64,000 bases of DNA from Gavia stellata (GCF_030936135.1 NC_082603.1:20054880-20118879), one strand, 5' to 3'. Positions 51,601 through 64,000 are shown, counted from the first letter of the stretch. Notes: generated by a model from the letters alone, not told the origin. Translations and numbers: made by a program.

Positions 51601-54600
51601 GCAAATACTAGTTGCTTAATTTTTTTTTTTCCAGATGAAAGATGCTTTGTGATTTAACTGTTTTCCAAGTGCAAGGAGCTTTGGTTTCATGGGACAGAAA
51701 AGCATTCATGTGAAATACTTGCGCAATGTTTGAGATACCAAAACGGTTTGGTATGCGGTAGAAAGGTCCCTCTGCTCTCTTTTTCCCCTGCAGAGCTGAA
51801 GCCAGTTTGTTGGTGGGCTTTTGTGCACATGCTTTTGAAGGTCGACGGCTTATTCATGCATGTGTCTTTGATTCACGGGGTGAAAATGCCACAAAGACCT
51901 GTTGGTGAAAGAGGCAAAAGGGTGTAGCAGCTGTGGAGTGGAAGCAGTTAATTTAAAATAGCTATTGCCTTTTTCAGTTTCTGATTTGTACCAAGTAACG
52001 GTTTATATCCTCTGACTGGGGAAATAGGGGCAAAGCTGCTTTTCATGCTTTGAAAGACACAGTGAGGGGAGGAAATCTTCGTGGGAGCAGCCCAAACGGG
52101 CAGTGCTTGGCATCAGCCACAGTGCTGCTGCTTGCGTCTTGGTGTGATGCCAGCATCTGAATAGAGCCAACTGTGGTTTACCTGCATCGCAGAATCATTA
52201 ATGTTTAAAATATCTGCAACAAACTCATGCTTGTTTGTAGATACCAAACTCTTTAAGTCTGGTCAGATATCTAAAATGCTGTTACACATGCTTGTTCCTC
52301 TTTCTAATGAGGTACTGCTGCCAAGGATGCTCTGAGGATCGCCACCATGATGAAGAGCAGGCAGCGGTCAGCCCCTTCACCTCTCAGTGTGCGTGATCCT
52401 TGGGAGGTTACTCTGTAATCACTTCCCTTTTTAATTAATGGACTATTTAAAGCAATTTGTTTTGTATCTTTCGCTCCCGTAAAAGTGATCCCTGGGTTGA
52501 TGGGTTTGTCACAGCTTAGTTAATGTCAGTATGTATAGTATTTGAAGAGAACTGCTGTTACAGAGTTATTAGAGGTTTTTTTACCCTGTTAATAATTCCT
52601 CCATTCCTTGACTCTGAAGCATTATGTGGGATGGAACTCCGAGGCTGCGTTAGTCAAAATAGTAATTTTTATAGGGGTAAAAAAGACTTTTTTTTTTTTT
52701 ACAGGTTAAGAGGACATTCTTCCATTTATTTAGATAATTAAGATGTTACACAGAAATAATTCCATTCTATCCCATTCCAATATCCATTCTATTCTTTTTA
52801 ATTTTTTTAAGGATTTTTTCCCAGTTGCTGATTTGGATAGAAGTGATGCTTTCCTTATATTTTAATTGAAGTTGCTTGAATCTGATATAGCATGCATTCT
52901 TCTTTTATTGGCATTTGCAGTTCTACTCTGAAGTTTTCTATGAGAACAAGTCTGGAACTATCTGAGGATGAAAAAGTGTAATGGGCCTGCACCTGAGTAA
53001 GTTCATGGCCTCTGACCTCGGTAGAGCTGTCCCGTTTCTGGCAGCTGAGGATCCAGATCAGAATTTCTTGCGGCATCTAGCACAGAAAAACAATAGCCCT
53101 CTTTCACTCACCCATCGTTTGCTAGAAGAACAATCTTGAGATATTTGAGCTTTTCTGTTTTGACTTGCTGCTTTTTCATTTTTAATACATTTTCCCAGTA
53201 AGTCATTGGGTTGATTTAAAAATAATAAAATGAAAAGAATGAAGAATCTAGGCGGAAGGGAGACTTTGGTTTTGAAAGTTATAACTCCTCAGTATAAGCT
53301 TTATTTTTTTTTTTGTCTTTTTAAAATGAAATGGCTTAGAGCTTCAACACTAATGTCATTATTCTAGAGAGATGCTTTCAATGTTAGATGTAGTGTAATT
53401 ATTAAGTATGTTGGGAGAATGGTAGGAAAAATTAAATTACCTATCAGCTTTAATTTGGTTGGAATTCAGCATTTCCATTAGCTATGATAGTGGCCATTTG
53501 ATATTTCAATAGCTTGCTGTAATAAGGAACTGGTAGTTTTCTGACTTGCTCATTCACCTCAACTCATTGTCCCAAAAATACATTACAGGTTTTCTGATGA
53601 ACTTTAAAATAACTCAGAAAGCCTGCCTTAAGCAATGAGGAATGTTACGTACAGAAGAGAGTAATCAAATATGCCTGTAAAACAGCATGTGCTGCTGGCA
53701 GTTGGTATGACAGAGATATATGTGCCCAAGCACATGTAAACAGTGTTAAGCAGGGTCAGACAAGCATTTTTACTGTGCTAAATCATTGCCTATATCTGGC
53801 AGGGGCTCTGTTGTAAGTGCTTAAGATAGTTTGTGTCCTCTCTTGCCCCGGGGCAGCGTTGTGTAGGGGCATGGTCTGTCAGTGCTCCCCTGCTCAGCCC
53901 AGGGCACAGTAGTGATTGCCCCATGGACAGCTGGCCAGGTGGGGTGTTGGGTGTGTGTCTGGGTTTGTGGAGCACTGTATTCCTGTGGGCTGTTCATCTT
54001 TCAGCTGTTCATCTTTCTCCAGTTGTGTCTCTTTGGTCACAAAAAGGCTTTATCCTTTCACGTAGCTGTATCGCTGAGCAAAGTAAAGGGTGGCTTTACT
54101 AGTCAAGCTGAACAAATAGCTGATGAAAGCAGTCACTTCCGATGTCAAGTCACTTTGACTTGGAGTGTGTTGTCCTTCAAAAGCTTTTTTTTTTTCTCTT
54201 CTGTCTTACTCATACTACTAAAGCTTCTGGAGAGCATAAGTATATCGTAGAACAGCCCAGGTTGGAAAGGACCTGGAAAGATAATCTGGTCCACCCTTTG
54301 GTGGGAAAGGGAGCCCAGATGAGATTACCTAGCACTCTGTCCAGTTCCATCTTGAAAACCCCTGGTGATGGGGACTCTACCATGTCCCTGGGGAGGTTGT
54401 TCCAGTGATTGATTGTTCTCGCTGTAAAAAATAAATTATATATATATATACACGCATTTGTACAGTTAGCTGCGTCACATCAAATTGACCATCCCCTTGC
54501 TGCCTTGGTAGTCATTTATGCAACAGGTGCCTCTTAGGTTTCATCTCCTCCTACCATCCTTCCATAAGGATATTTTTAAAGTTTAACTGGTAAGATGGGA

Positions 54601-57600
54601 TGTATGGTGGCAGAGTGAGCGGGGACAGGGACAGTCAGGAGCCTGTTTGCAGCGCAGCTGTGTAACTTGGTAAAAGGATGAGATGCAGCTCAGTTCCTCT
54701 GGAACCCTCGTAAGAAAGCTGTATCAGATGGGTAGGCTGGGAAGTGAAGTGTTACCGGACTGCGCTACAGCTCCTTTTGCAGCTTGTTCAGAGCTGTCTC
54801 GTGTACACTCTTTAAAATTGCATGCATACCTCAGCACATTGCTGGCTTTAGTGGAACAACATGTGGCTCAATGCTGATGGGAATACCATCCTGCATAATA
54901 CTCCACTGTTAAGTTTCTTCCAGCCTCGTATTTCTTTTTAACTGTTTGGTGCTGAACGCAGCAAAAGTTGGACGCATAAAAGTCAGAGTGTTAGATTGAC
55001 TCTTCAGTTTTAATGAGCTGGGGGGAAGTTTAATTTGCTGGCCTGCTCCAGAGACTTTTGACAGAAAAGGAAGATTAATGTTAGCGGGCTGAAGTATGGC
55101 ACTGATTGCTATAGAGCGCTCCAGGCCAGCCCGCCAGTGGGACTGTGCTGTGATTTGCAGTACAAGGGAAGGCTTTGTCAGCCTTTATCAAACACCACAT
55201 TTCTAACTAGCTGCTTGCCAGAAAAGCACAGCAGGCGTGCTAGAAATAGCTCTTCCTCTGCGAGGGAACTACTTCCATGAGATGCAGGGCTAAATGAATT
55301 TTCCTCTGTTGCTCTGGAAAACAGATTCTATGTGTTATTCTTCATAACTGAAATTTTCTTCTATAAAGATACTCTTTTAAGCAACTATTTGCACAAGTTA
55401 TTAAAGCCAAACTTCTGTTGGGAGTAGAACTAGCCTTTGTAAGGTTTTTTTGGGGGAAAAACCAAAACCACAACAAATCACTTTGGTCAAAGACCAGATA
55501 GCCTGATTTAACTGTTTAAGCTCAGTGAAGTATAAAAAGTAAGTTATAGTTAAATGGTGAAAATTAATTTGGATGAATAAGAGACTTACAAAAATCACTA
55601 GCTGTATGGTGATTTGGACTTGAAGTGATTAGTTTAGAATTAAAGCAGTAAGCCTTTGAGAAATCTGTAAGAGAAACCTCTGTAAAGTATGATTTGCTGA
55701 GTATCTCGTGAAAACAACACTTCTTTTTTTCTTTTTATATGCTGTAAATAGACTCTGCCTTTTCCTGGCTAGCAATGGGGGATGTCAGGTGGATATAGGT
55801 GTTTGAGTCTCTGTGAGCTGCTCAGGCTAATTGCGCCACACGAGGTTAGTGTGCTTAGGGGCTCCGTAGTACCCTAGCCTGCACAGGCAAGGCTGCACGA
55901 GTCCTGTTGGGAGCTGCTAAAATTTGCAAAGTGATGAGTAAATGGGGTGGTTATTGCTAGCAAGAACTACTATTGGTTTCTGAAGGGATAGAAGAGTGAC
56001 TGTAAGTGAAAGTACTCCTGTGATTTTATTAATATCTATTGTTCTGGCTTCAGTTCCCCTCTTACATGCTTCATTAACTCGTGTAAATTCATTGCCTTTC
56101 CTACAGTCATTACTGCCTCATGCTGGTGAAAGTGAGGAAAGCTTGAGCTGTAACTTGGTGTTTGGATTTCCTCGAGTATTGGACCATGAGGTGAACTGCA
56201 GGTTCCTGACTGTGTGCAATACTGGCTTATGTCTGATCGTGTTCCTGAATTACTTGTCTTTTACTGCTAAATTGAGGAAGTCTTTTTTTTCTTTTTCCCT
56301 TTTCAGCATCAGTGCCTGCTGTTAGGATATTTTTTGGGTTGTTTTTTTTTTTGGTACCGTGAAAGCTGGGTGATTTCCCATGAGGACATCACTTGGGAAC
56401 CATATAACTTTAAGCCCTGTCATGGAATGGTTGTGCCAGGAAAGATGGAAAGTTGCTGGCAGGAATGAGGCAGTGTAGGATGCAGCTTTTGGAAGGAATA
56501 AATCCTTGCGTTCCTCCTCCTCCATCCTGTGGTGGAAAGGAGGAGCTGAGAGAAATGGAAGAAAAGGTGTGAGGCACTGCCTGCATCTAGACAGGAGGGA
56601 TTTAGGGCTCTTTGGGGTAATAAAGGGACATGCACAAGAGTCTAGCCATATTCTTCACTAGAAATGAGCGTCCTTCTTCTAGACCTAAGAGGAGTGGGCA
56701 ACACTGATGTGTTGGCTACGTAGCTAACTGCTTTGTAGAGAAGGGTGCATTTGCCATATTCCAGTGTTTTCCCATTCAAGACTCGTTTTGTTGCACCTGT
56801 GCCCCAGGAATGCAGCCATGTCTGCTTGTAGGGGGGATACAGCACAAATGGATCAAGCTGAATGCAGCGGGTGAGATAGCTCATTTGTTTATATGTAGTT
56901 TCTGGCCCTTTTGTCTCCATAAAGCAGAACAAATCTGGCTTTGACTATGAACTGCCAAATTTGGCTGAACAAGTCAGCAAAGCACAGCTTTCTGAATGCT
57001 CGTGAACATCTGACTGATGAATGAATGATGATTGTCTGAATGAATTGGCGTTTATCAAGTTAGGACAAATCAACATGTTTTCCCCTAGTTCAAGATTTAT
57101 TTTTTCATTGCTGCGAACTGCAGTTACTGAGCGGTTTGAAAATGATTATTCCTTCTGTTTTCTCCTAAAGGGTCTGGAGTTGTACTTGCACACAAGGCTG
57201 ATATACCCTCAACAGAGGTTTCTCCTCCGAGTCCCAGTCCTCTGAAGAAAAGTGGATCGATCAACTGGCCTTTCCCTGATAGAATTAAATCTCCCAGGAC
57301 TGTGAGGAAGCTTTCCATGAAAATGAAAAAGCTGCCAGAGCTGAGCAGGAAACTGAGTGTCAAGGGAACTTTAAGCCATACTAGTTCAGATAACCCTCCT
57401 TCCCTGCTGAAAAGTAGCTGCCGGGATACAAGCCATACAGTGTCTTTGCCATCTTCTGGAAACTCAACCACAGCTGCCAGCAGGAATGTGATAAGTCGTT
57501 ACCATCTCGACAGCAGCGTGTTGTTGCAACACACCTACAAAAAGAAAAGCTCGAGGAGCTCCAAATCCTTCAACAAAGGTGGTTACCTCAGTGATGGCGA

Positions 57601-60600
57601 CTCTCCTGAACTTATAACAAAATCAGGTAAACATGGGCATGAAAGCAAGTGTGGGAAAGGAAAGGAGAGCCTTCCAAGTAACAGTGGTAAAACTGAAATA
57701 GATATCGATGCTTTCAGACACTATAACTTTTCTGATCAACCCAAGTGCTCTCAGTACATCTCTGGACTCATGAGCATTCACTTTTATGGTGCTGAAGACT
57801 TAAAACCACCAAGAATAGACTCAAAAGATGTCTTTTGTGCAATACAGGTTGACTCAGTAAACAAAGCAAGAACAGCCCTGCTTACGTGTAGGACAACATT
57901 TCTAGATATGGACCACACGTTCAACATAGAAATTGAAAATGCTCAGCACTTAAAGCTGGTGGTGTTCAGCTGGGAACCCACCCCACGGAAAAATCGGGTG
58001 TGTTGCCATGGAACCGTGGCTCTTCCCACTCTCTTCCGAGTGACAAAGACACATCAGCTGGCTGTCAAACTGGAACCAAGGGGGCTTATTTACGTCAAGC
58101 TGTCGCTCATGGAGCAGTGGGAGAACTCTCTTGATGGTCTCGATGCAGATCGGGAGCCTGTGATGTTCGGGGTGGATGTTCGAAAGGTTGTAGAGAAGGA
58201 AAACACGGGCTTGATGGTGCCACTTTTGATGCAGAAGTGCATTCTGGAGATTGAAAAGAGAGGCTGTCAGGTACTGTGCATATTTTAATCTGTGTTGTTA
58301 ATATTTCTCTGTTGGGATAGCTGTTTTTGCAGAGTGTGAGCGGTGAGTGGGAAAGTGGAAATTAAAACACCTTGTCACTTTTTTTTTTGCTTTGCTGCTC
58401 CCATTGTTTGGTGAACACTAGTCATTGTAATGTGGGAAGAATAATAGGACTGTGTGAAATCAATGCTTCCAACTTGGCCTTTGTAGAAGAGGTGTACACT
58501 TGCTCACAGGAGATGCTCACGGTAGTGCTTTAGGACTAGGGATGGTTAAATGAACCTGCAGCCCCCAGCATGTAGTCACATGCAAAAAGCAGAGCTGAGA
58601 TGAGAACTTGAAAGTGCCTGATTCCTGAGACACAGATCGCTCCCTAAGGACATACTGTACCTAAATGCAAAAATGAGTATAATGTTCCCTCCTACCTGAA
58701 ACCGCGGTGTCGTGTGCAGTGACACAAAGCGATAAGGAGGTCTTTTGACAAAACTTCACTTACATGTGTGCGGTCTCAAGCCAACATGCTGAAGACTCGT
58801 CTCTGCCATCACTTTGTGCATAGCATTAAGCTAAGGAGGAGACCGTGAGGAGCTGAATTAGTTGTTTCCTCACACCACTGCTCCTTGCCTTTCTTCAGAT
58901 TGTTTTCAAACTGATGACAGGAGATGAATGCTGTAAGGCAGCAGTGCTCAGTGTCTCCCCTTCATCCTGGTACAGTTTATTGGTTGGTGTAACCTAATGG
59001 ACAAACATGTATGAGAAACAAGGTATGGAAGCGAATCCCTGGTTGCAGACGCTAGGCAAGAAGTCTGTTAGGAAGGAAATGCACAGCCCTAAGGACGGAT
59101 GTCCCCCTTGGCAATTAATTTGAAACTGCTGGGAGGACTCTTGCATGCTGTTCTGCAGCATGTGTGAGCCCTCAGTTTCTTTTACACCTGTTTGTGCTCA
59201 GGTGAAACTGAGAAGTAATCACACCTACCACTGTTACTATTTTAAATTGCTGACAGGTTGGATCTAGTTCCGGGTGTTAGGAGATTAACTCTGCTGTTTA
59301 TAACCTAGGTCATAAAATACAGACAGAAATGGTATTCCTATGTAATTACTTTGCTGGAAGTCACTACTGATAACAACTGCGTGATTGCTTCTCCTAACAT
59401 TATGCAAATCAGTGGAAAAGAGAAGTTATATTCTTTCCAATGTATGTGTCCCATGGTTTCAGCATTTTATTTTGGGCTTATTAGCACCTAGTCATGCAAA
59501 TGATACTGGGTAATCAAGGCAACACTGGCAATGAAGCGATTGGGATCTGAATTGTCTGAATGCACCTGGTGCTTTTGAGCATGAAATCCAATTTGTGTAT
59601 TTGCACAGGGAGAACCAAAAATGCAAAATATACTGTTAACTTCTTGTTTTAACCTCATGCTTGTCTGACTTTTTTGACTTTCCTATAGTCTGCAGACTAC
59701 TGTCACAGTGTCATCTCCACCTGAATTTCAGACGTGGCATTAGAAAACTTTAGAGTTTAAAAGAAATTGTCTTAGGAAAATACTAGATCATATTCAGTCT
59801 TGGGAAAGAGGGAGTACAAGTTCCATATGGCCAGACAAACACTCTTCTTTGCAAACCTAGGTTCGCATGGTCTAAGTCAGGGGGTTTGGGGATTTTTTTT
59901 TGTCTTCTGAGTCCATGGTAGTTTTGGACTAGCTATTTACTGCTCAGTATACCTGCCTATAAAGTTCATTAAAATAAAGTAAAATTAGTACATTTAAGAT
60001 TTAGTTCCTTAATATCATAGGAATGCTTTGTATAAATGAAAATGAGAAGTAAATAATGATAAAATGTGAAACTTGAGTGCAGGAAAGCACATGATTGAAT
60101 TAGTAATTCAGTCCAAGTGTGGTGTGGGTTTCATTTTTATCACCTTGAGCATGTTAAATAACCCCTGCTTTGCATAAAACTTTTAATATAATTTGAAACA
60201 CATGCAAGTCAGCAGCTTGTGGTCTTTAAAGCAGCGTCTTACAGATGCCATAATGGAGTATTCATAATTCTTTTGAAACCCCAGTATCAAACATAATTTA
60301 AATTTTGTTTATTATCTAGCTTATTCTGTGTTTCTTTGTTTCCTAAGTTTGCATAAAAGTGAAGCACTAAATTATTCCCATTTAAAAGTCATGTTCTGTC
60401 AATAAAATACTGCTCAGTGTTCACTGTTACGGAAAACATTAGTTATTCACTTACTGCTTAACAGTCACAACTGTCTCTCTTGTGTAATGTTTGATAACAT
60501 ATGTTATCATTTGATGTTAACAGTTTGTGCTGTTTGAGTTTTCTTAAAGTTTATTTCCAAACAATTGCTTTCACATGTTTGTCGCACTTCCTGGGGGAGA

Positions 60601-60800
60601 GAAAGCATAATGTCAATCATCAGTCCCCTCTGCAGGAAAATAACTGATGTGAGGCCATTGTTTTTGCTCCTAGGTGGTAGGCCTGTATCGGTTATGTGGC
60701 TCAGCAGCGGTTAAGAAAGAGCTTCGAGAGGCGTTTGAGAGGGACAGTGAAGCTGTTACTCTCTGTGAAAGCCAGTACCCAGATATTAATGTCATAACAG
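42573..60800 (+). CDS. SYDE2: SYDE2, synapse-defective Rho GTPase-activating protein 2 (3' end missing)
   Basis: Four coding exons (42573-42681, 46972-47706, 57171-58270, 60674-60800) give about 690 residues before the window edge; the human protein is about 1,190. The SYDE family comprises Rho-GAPs related to C. elegans SYD-1, which acts in presynaptic assembly. Seen in order: N-terminus [17 protein letters not shown], matching the start of paralogue SYDE1; a Pro7 run; the SYDE signature [14 protein letters not shown]; a basic [13 protein letters not shown] segment; [21 protein letters not shown]; a C2 domain (about [14 protein letters not shown] to [13 protein letters not shown]); and the start of RhoGAP with the arginine finger in [15 protein letters not shown] (Arg codon 60689-60691), ending at YPDINVITG. 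All junction phases agree. The remaining RhoGAP exons are not found before 64000. Confidence 0.93.
42682..46971 (+). other. SYDE2: SYDE2 intron 1
   Basis: 4,290 nt from GTAAGT to TGGGAACAG. The first 600 nt are CpG island. A 21-T run followed by AG is at 44163-44185. No repeat family recognised. Confidence 0.85.
44163..44185 (+). repeat. T21 tract ending in AG
   Basis: Twenty-one T followed by AG inside SYDE2 intron 1. It resembles a splice acceptor and could also be the reversed poly(A) of an old insertion. Confidence 0.85.
46972..47706 (+). CDS. SYDE2: SYDE2 coding exon 2
   Basis: 735 nt, phase 1 in and out, between GGGAACAG and GTAAGA. It encodes a low-complexity linker with seven prolines from a CCT repeat (47118-47138) and the SYDE signature [17 protein letters not shown] at about 47370-47415. 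The rest is Ser/Pro-rich and poorly conserved in this family. The frame stays open past the donor, into the adjoining CR1. Confidence 0.9.
47118..47138 (+). repeat. SYDE2: coding CCT trinucleotide repeat (Pro7)
   Basis: Six CCT and one CCG encode seven prolines, a possible SH3 or WW ligand. The run is likely to vary in length. Confidence 0.85.
47723..48140 (-). mobile_element. CR1 LINE 3' end, 5'-truncated
   Basis: Reverse-complement CR1: it begins with the hallmark end ATAGAATCATGGAATCAC and TTTAGGCTGGAAAAGACCTT, continues through CCACTTCCCTGGGTAGCCCA and CGGCCATTCCCGTTTGTCCT, and stops near CAGTCCTCATAAGAC. At about 420 bp it is the best preserved repeat in the window. It starts 16 nt after the SYDE2 exon 2 donor. 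Confidence 0.95.
53989..54018. repeat. two 15-bp tandem copies
   Basis: GCTGTTCATCTTTCA then GCTGTTCATCTTTCT, differing only in the last base; in SYDE2 intron 2. Confidence 0.85.
54242..54432 (-). mobile_element. CR1 LINE 3' fragment
   Basis: Reverse-complement CR1 end: TCGTAGAACAGCCCAGGTTG, GAAAGGACCT, GTCCAGTTCCATCTTGAAAA, GGTGATGGGGACTCTACCAT and GGAGGTTGTTCCAGTG. About 190 bp, moderately diverged, and it runs into a TA repeat. Confidence 0.9.
54437..54450. repeat. (TA)7 microsatellite
   Basis: Seven TA units next to the 5'-truncated side of the CR1 fragment, followed by CACGC. Confidence 0.9.
57171..58270 (+). CDS. SYDE2: SYDE2 coding exon 3 (C2 domain)
   Basis: 1,100 nt between TCTCCTAAAG and GTACTG, in at phase 1 and out at phase 0. 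It encodes [13 protein letters not shown] (about 57320-57358), ISRYHLDSS (about 57490), [12 protein letters not shown] (about 57581), the C2 domain (about 57755-58115) and the first RhoGAP helix, up to LEIEKRGCQ. Confidence 0.94.
58271..60673 (+). other. SYDE2: SYDE2 intron 3
   Basis: 2,403 nt, GTACTG to TTGCTCCTAG. AT-rich, with an 18-bp perfect palindrome at 60492-60509; nothing else recognised. Confidence 0.9.
60492..60509. repeat. 18-bp perfect palindrome with two GATA sites and an E-box
   Basis: TGATAACATATGTTATCA is its own reverse complement. It contains two convergent GATAA sites around a CATATG E-box, inside SYDE2 intron 3. Confidence 0.85.
60674..60800 (+). CDS. SYDE2: SYDE2 coding exon 4 (RhoGAP catalytic arginine)
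   Basis: 127 nt, phase 0 in and 1 out. It encodes [20 protein letters not shown] and ends YPDINVITG. The GLYRLCG loop carries the arginine finger that completes the active site of the bound Rho GTPase. Near-identical to SYDE1 in this stretch. Confidence 0.95.
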
Positions 60801-63800
60801 GTAATACATTTACTTGCTTTTCTTTTGATATGGAATTGTGCCATGTTCATAACATACCTTTTAAAAGGTGAAATTGCACTCTGAACTAGTTTTCTGTTGT
60901 CATTTAACAAGCTGTTAACTGCTGCTTTGTGTTGCTAAAGGTTAGGTGAGAATGAGTGCAGTAACCTTGGGGATGCGTAAATGTGAAGCAGCAGTGATTT
61001 GGAGGGAGGAGGGTATGGAAGGAGCTGCTTTCAGTAACTGCTTTACCAGTTACAGAGGGATGTGGAAGTCCGAAAGGAGCCGAGGTCCCCGGTGCAGGTT
61101 AAACCTCTGCTGTTGGTTTGCGTTGGAGCGGATCTTGAAAAACCTGGTTGTGATCCGAGATGTGGACTGTGCTGGTTGCTCTGCAGCATGTGATCCGGGG
61201 GCCATCTCGGATTGACCCATTGTCTTCCCTCTATGTTGGAGATGGCAGGATTTTTGGAAACAGATTTCCCATTATCTTGTGCAGGCTAGTTAGAGCTGCA
61301 GGAAAGTGCCTACATTTGATCATCTGCTTCTTTGAAAACATAATTAAATAGCAGGTTTTCATGCTCACTGGAGTTGGCCCTTTACTTGCTGTCACGCAGC
61401 AAGCTCCTGGCAAAGGTGAGAAGGACTGGGAGTACAGGACCGGGAGGTCTTAGGAAGCCTGTCTGCATCTGCACCAGCTCTTTACATGAGGGTTTACGCA
61501 GGAGTTGCACTGCACAGCTGAAGCAAGTTGTTGAGGGTTTTTTTGTTCGCTTAACAGTGGAACAGTTTTGTAACTATTGATACTTGTTATGTAAACCAAA
61601 GTTGATGTAATTTCAGGCATCACTGAGTAAACAATTGCTCCAGGAAATTAGGCAGGAGCATCCATTTCCTACATGTCCAGGGATGGAAAATGCAACAACA
61701 GTGGTGAGGGTATAAATTTTCTGTGCCAAAGCCTTCTCTGTGACATCCAACATCCAGCTGCAGGGGACAGTTCTACCCTGTTTGGTGTTTTATTTCATTT
61801 CAGTGTATTGGGAATGAATTTTGTTCATTACACTTTATAATTATACAAAGTGGTATCAGAAGATATTACTCGGTGACGTTTATTGGGTTAAATAAACCTT
61901 TTGGTTCAGAATGTCCAGCTGGTCGGTTTAGCTTACTTGCCTTGTCTGGTTTCTCTGTTGGGTTCAGTGTTGCTCACAAGTACCAGCGTTCCCAGCAGCA
62001 GAAACGTGTGCTTATGTTTCACTCTGATGGGATACACCCTTTATAAAGAGGAGGTGTACAGTAAAAGTAAATAGTATAAAAGATCTTTTGAACTGGATAA
62101 TTTTCTTCTCTTTACAAATACATGAATGAGAAAAAGTGGTGATAATTTCTAATAATTTCTAAGATCAGATTGTTTCATGAAATTATTGAAGTCCTGTTTT
62201 CTTCCCGATTCTGTAAATCAACTCAGAAGGGGGAAAACCCCCCTCTGTTGCTTTCTGCCAAACAGCAGAAACTGTCTGATATTGGCTTGTAAGCAGACAA
62301 ATGGCAAACTGCTATTTGGTTAATGTAAACTTTTGGCTAATGGAAAACTTTGTATTTTTATTTTGGAATAATAAAAGTGGCATTGCACTCCCACGCTACA
62401 AGTAATCATTACAATAAAATAGTATTTGCAGTAACAGTTCAGGAGCATCATGGGAAAGGCTATAGGAACTTAAGTCTTGTCCATATACAAAAGAACCTGT
62501 AACATTTCATAAGCATTTTGGTTTTCCTGAGTACATTGTACAGTCAGAACCAGCGAGAACTGGCTGCAGTGGAAGTCTGAACTGCAGGAGAGCTCAGTAC
62601 TGATGCAAAGCCCTGGAAGGACAGCGGCACAGTCTGACTGATCTTTCCATCACGAGTTTATGCGGTGGTTAAATAGAAAAGTGTACTACAATTTTTCAAT
62701 ATACATTGCTGCAAGCCTCATTGGTGATGGTGAACTTTTGGTGACTGTGCGGGTCCTGCTGGACTCTTGAGCCTTTTTTGATTAGTACTACTGAAGAATA
62801 ATTTTTTCATCCAGAATTTGCATTCTAAGAGTGAAAAGACTACAGCCTTGGTGTCTGTCTTACGGAAAGACTACTTGGTATGCTTTTGTATATGTTATAT
62901 TGCAAGAGTTTACTTACATGCTTCTTTCTTTACAAGGAAAAAGTAGTTTTACAAAATTACATTAAAAAAAAAAAAGTCTTTCCCCTGGCACCCTGGCAGC
63001 TGTGCTGTGTGATTGCCTGGAGTGCCTGTGCTAAAGTTGCATTGAAAGGACTGAGTGCAGGGGTCCTGCCTGAGGTGGGGGGAGCGGAGAGGGAAGGGGT
63101 GTTTGCATCCATAACTGTCACTGGCTGAACTGCAGCCCGCTCTCTAATTAATTGTAAACAGCGTGGTCTGGACTGAAAGGAGAACCTGCAATTTTTGCTG
63201 ACACACCTGAGGTACCCACCTGGCTTAGTACTAGGAATAAAAGTGCCTGCAAAACCTCTCACATATGCTTAGGGAGCTGGGTTGAGGCGGAGTGTTTCCC
63301 CTGATGTGTTACTGCTGTGTTTGCAGTGCTGTTTGCAATGCTGAGGTTGATGCATGAGTAATACTTTTTATAAGCCAAAACATGTGTTCCATAAAATATG
63401 AATCCTCAGCATAAATCTTGGCTCATTTGAAGATAAGTGCTGCCTTCTGTCCTTTTTGAAATTTGAGTAGCGCTGCTTTTCCAAAAGATTAAAAAGATTA
63501 TTTTTTTTTTTGACAACTCTCCAAAGACTAAAGAATGAACATTTAATGATTAAATCTTGACTGAGAAATGCTCTTGGGATGGCACAGGCTTACAAGTGAG
63601 TGTGCTTGTGGCTCAAACTGAAGCGTGCAGCCAGTTTTCGGAACTGACCAGTAGTCATGTTGTTGCCTCACGTCTGTTCGCATCCACATGAATTCATATC
63701 TCTGCATAAAGCATGCAATACTGTTAACAGTTCAATGGGTCAGAAAAATGAGGAATTAATGAAGTGGATGGCGATTTCTGCTCGCTGTCTAAATTTGCCG

Positions 63801-64000
63801 TGCGTGGTTGTGTCAAGGGGAATGTGCTAGTGGGCTGGCAGCAGCAGGAAGCATAGATTAATGGAAAAAAAAACCAGCAGCCTCTTACAGGGCTAATTTA
63901 GCTGAGTGAATAGCAAAAGGATTTAGAAAGGTCAAGGGGCATTCATGGCTCCCAAACTGTCCTGTTATTCAGGGTTAAACAGGAGAAAGTCCTTTGGCAG
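60801..64000 (+). other. SYDE2: SYDE2 intron 4 (incomplete)
   Basis: At least 3.2 kb after donor GTAATA. No sequence coding for the expected continuation (GILKDYLRELPTPL-like) was found on the + strand. The window ends in GGCAG, which could be an acceptor, but the tract before it is weak. Confidence 0.75.

Larger units (their letters stand above)
47707..57170 (+). other. SYDE2: SYDE2 intron 2
   Basis: 9,464 nt, GTAAGA to CTCCTAAAG. It holds two CR1 fragments (47723-48140, 54242-54432), a TA microsatellite and a 15-bp duplication. The remainder is AT-rich with no exon-like conservation I can recognise. The flanking exons are both phase 1, so a skipped cassette exon cannot be excluded. Confidence 0.85.

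Overview
This is vertebrate nuclear DNA, most likely from a bird. Genes are split by GT-AG introns, three start in CpG islands, and three repeats match the 3' end of CR1 LINEs, the dominant avian retroelement. A turtle or crocodilian is not formally excluded. Gene order matches the conserved block at human 1p22.3: DDAH1 - BCL10 - C1orf52 - SYDE2, all on the + strand here.

Layout: 1-764 holds the last two coding exons of DDAH1, followed by about 4.5 kb of AT-rich 3' UTR. BCL10 starts in a CpG island at about 8.2-9.6 kb, has three coding exons (9092-15214) and a roughly 2 kb 3' UTR. C1orf52 starts in a second CpG island about 1 kb further on and has three coding exons (18503-20375). A gene-poor stretch of about 21 kb follows. 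SYDE2 starts in a third CpG island at about 42-43.3 kb; four coding exons (42573-60800) carry the N-terminal half, the C2 domain and the first part of RhoGAP, and the gene runs off the right edge.

The genes are conserved neighbours, not an operon. DDAH1 clears methylarginine inhibitors of nitric oxide synthase. BCL10 is the CARD adaptor of the CARD-BCL10-MALT1 NF-kB complex. C1orf52 is a small basic protein of unclear role. SYDE2 is a Rho GTPase-activating protein of the synapse-defective family.

The least expected content is a decayed Ty3/gypsy-like pol at about 24.74-26.53 kb. On the + strand, in canonical order but broken by stops and frame changes, it shows pieces of reverse transcriptase, RNase H and integrase. 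A 21-bp tandem duplication lies over the reverse transcriptase catalytic box. I saw no LTRs and no convincing gag. I found no evidence of a new multi-gene system; the remaining findings are smaller, such as a strong uORF ahead of SYDE2 and a CR1 inserted 16 nt past a SYDE2 splice donor.
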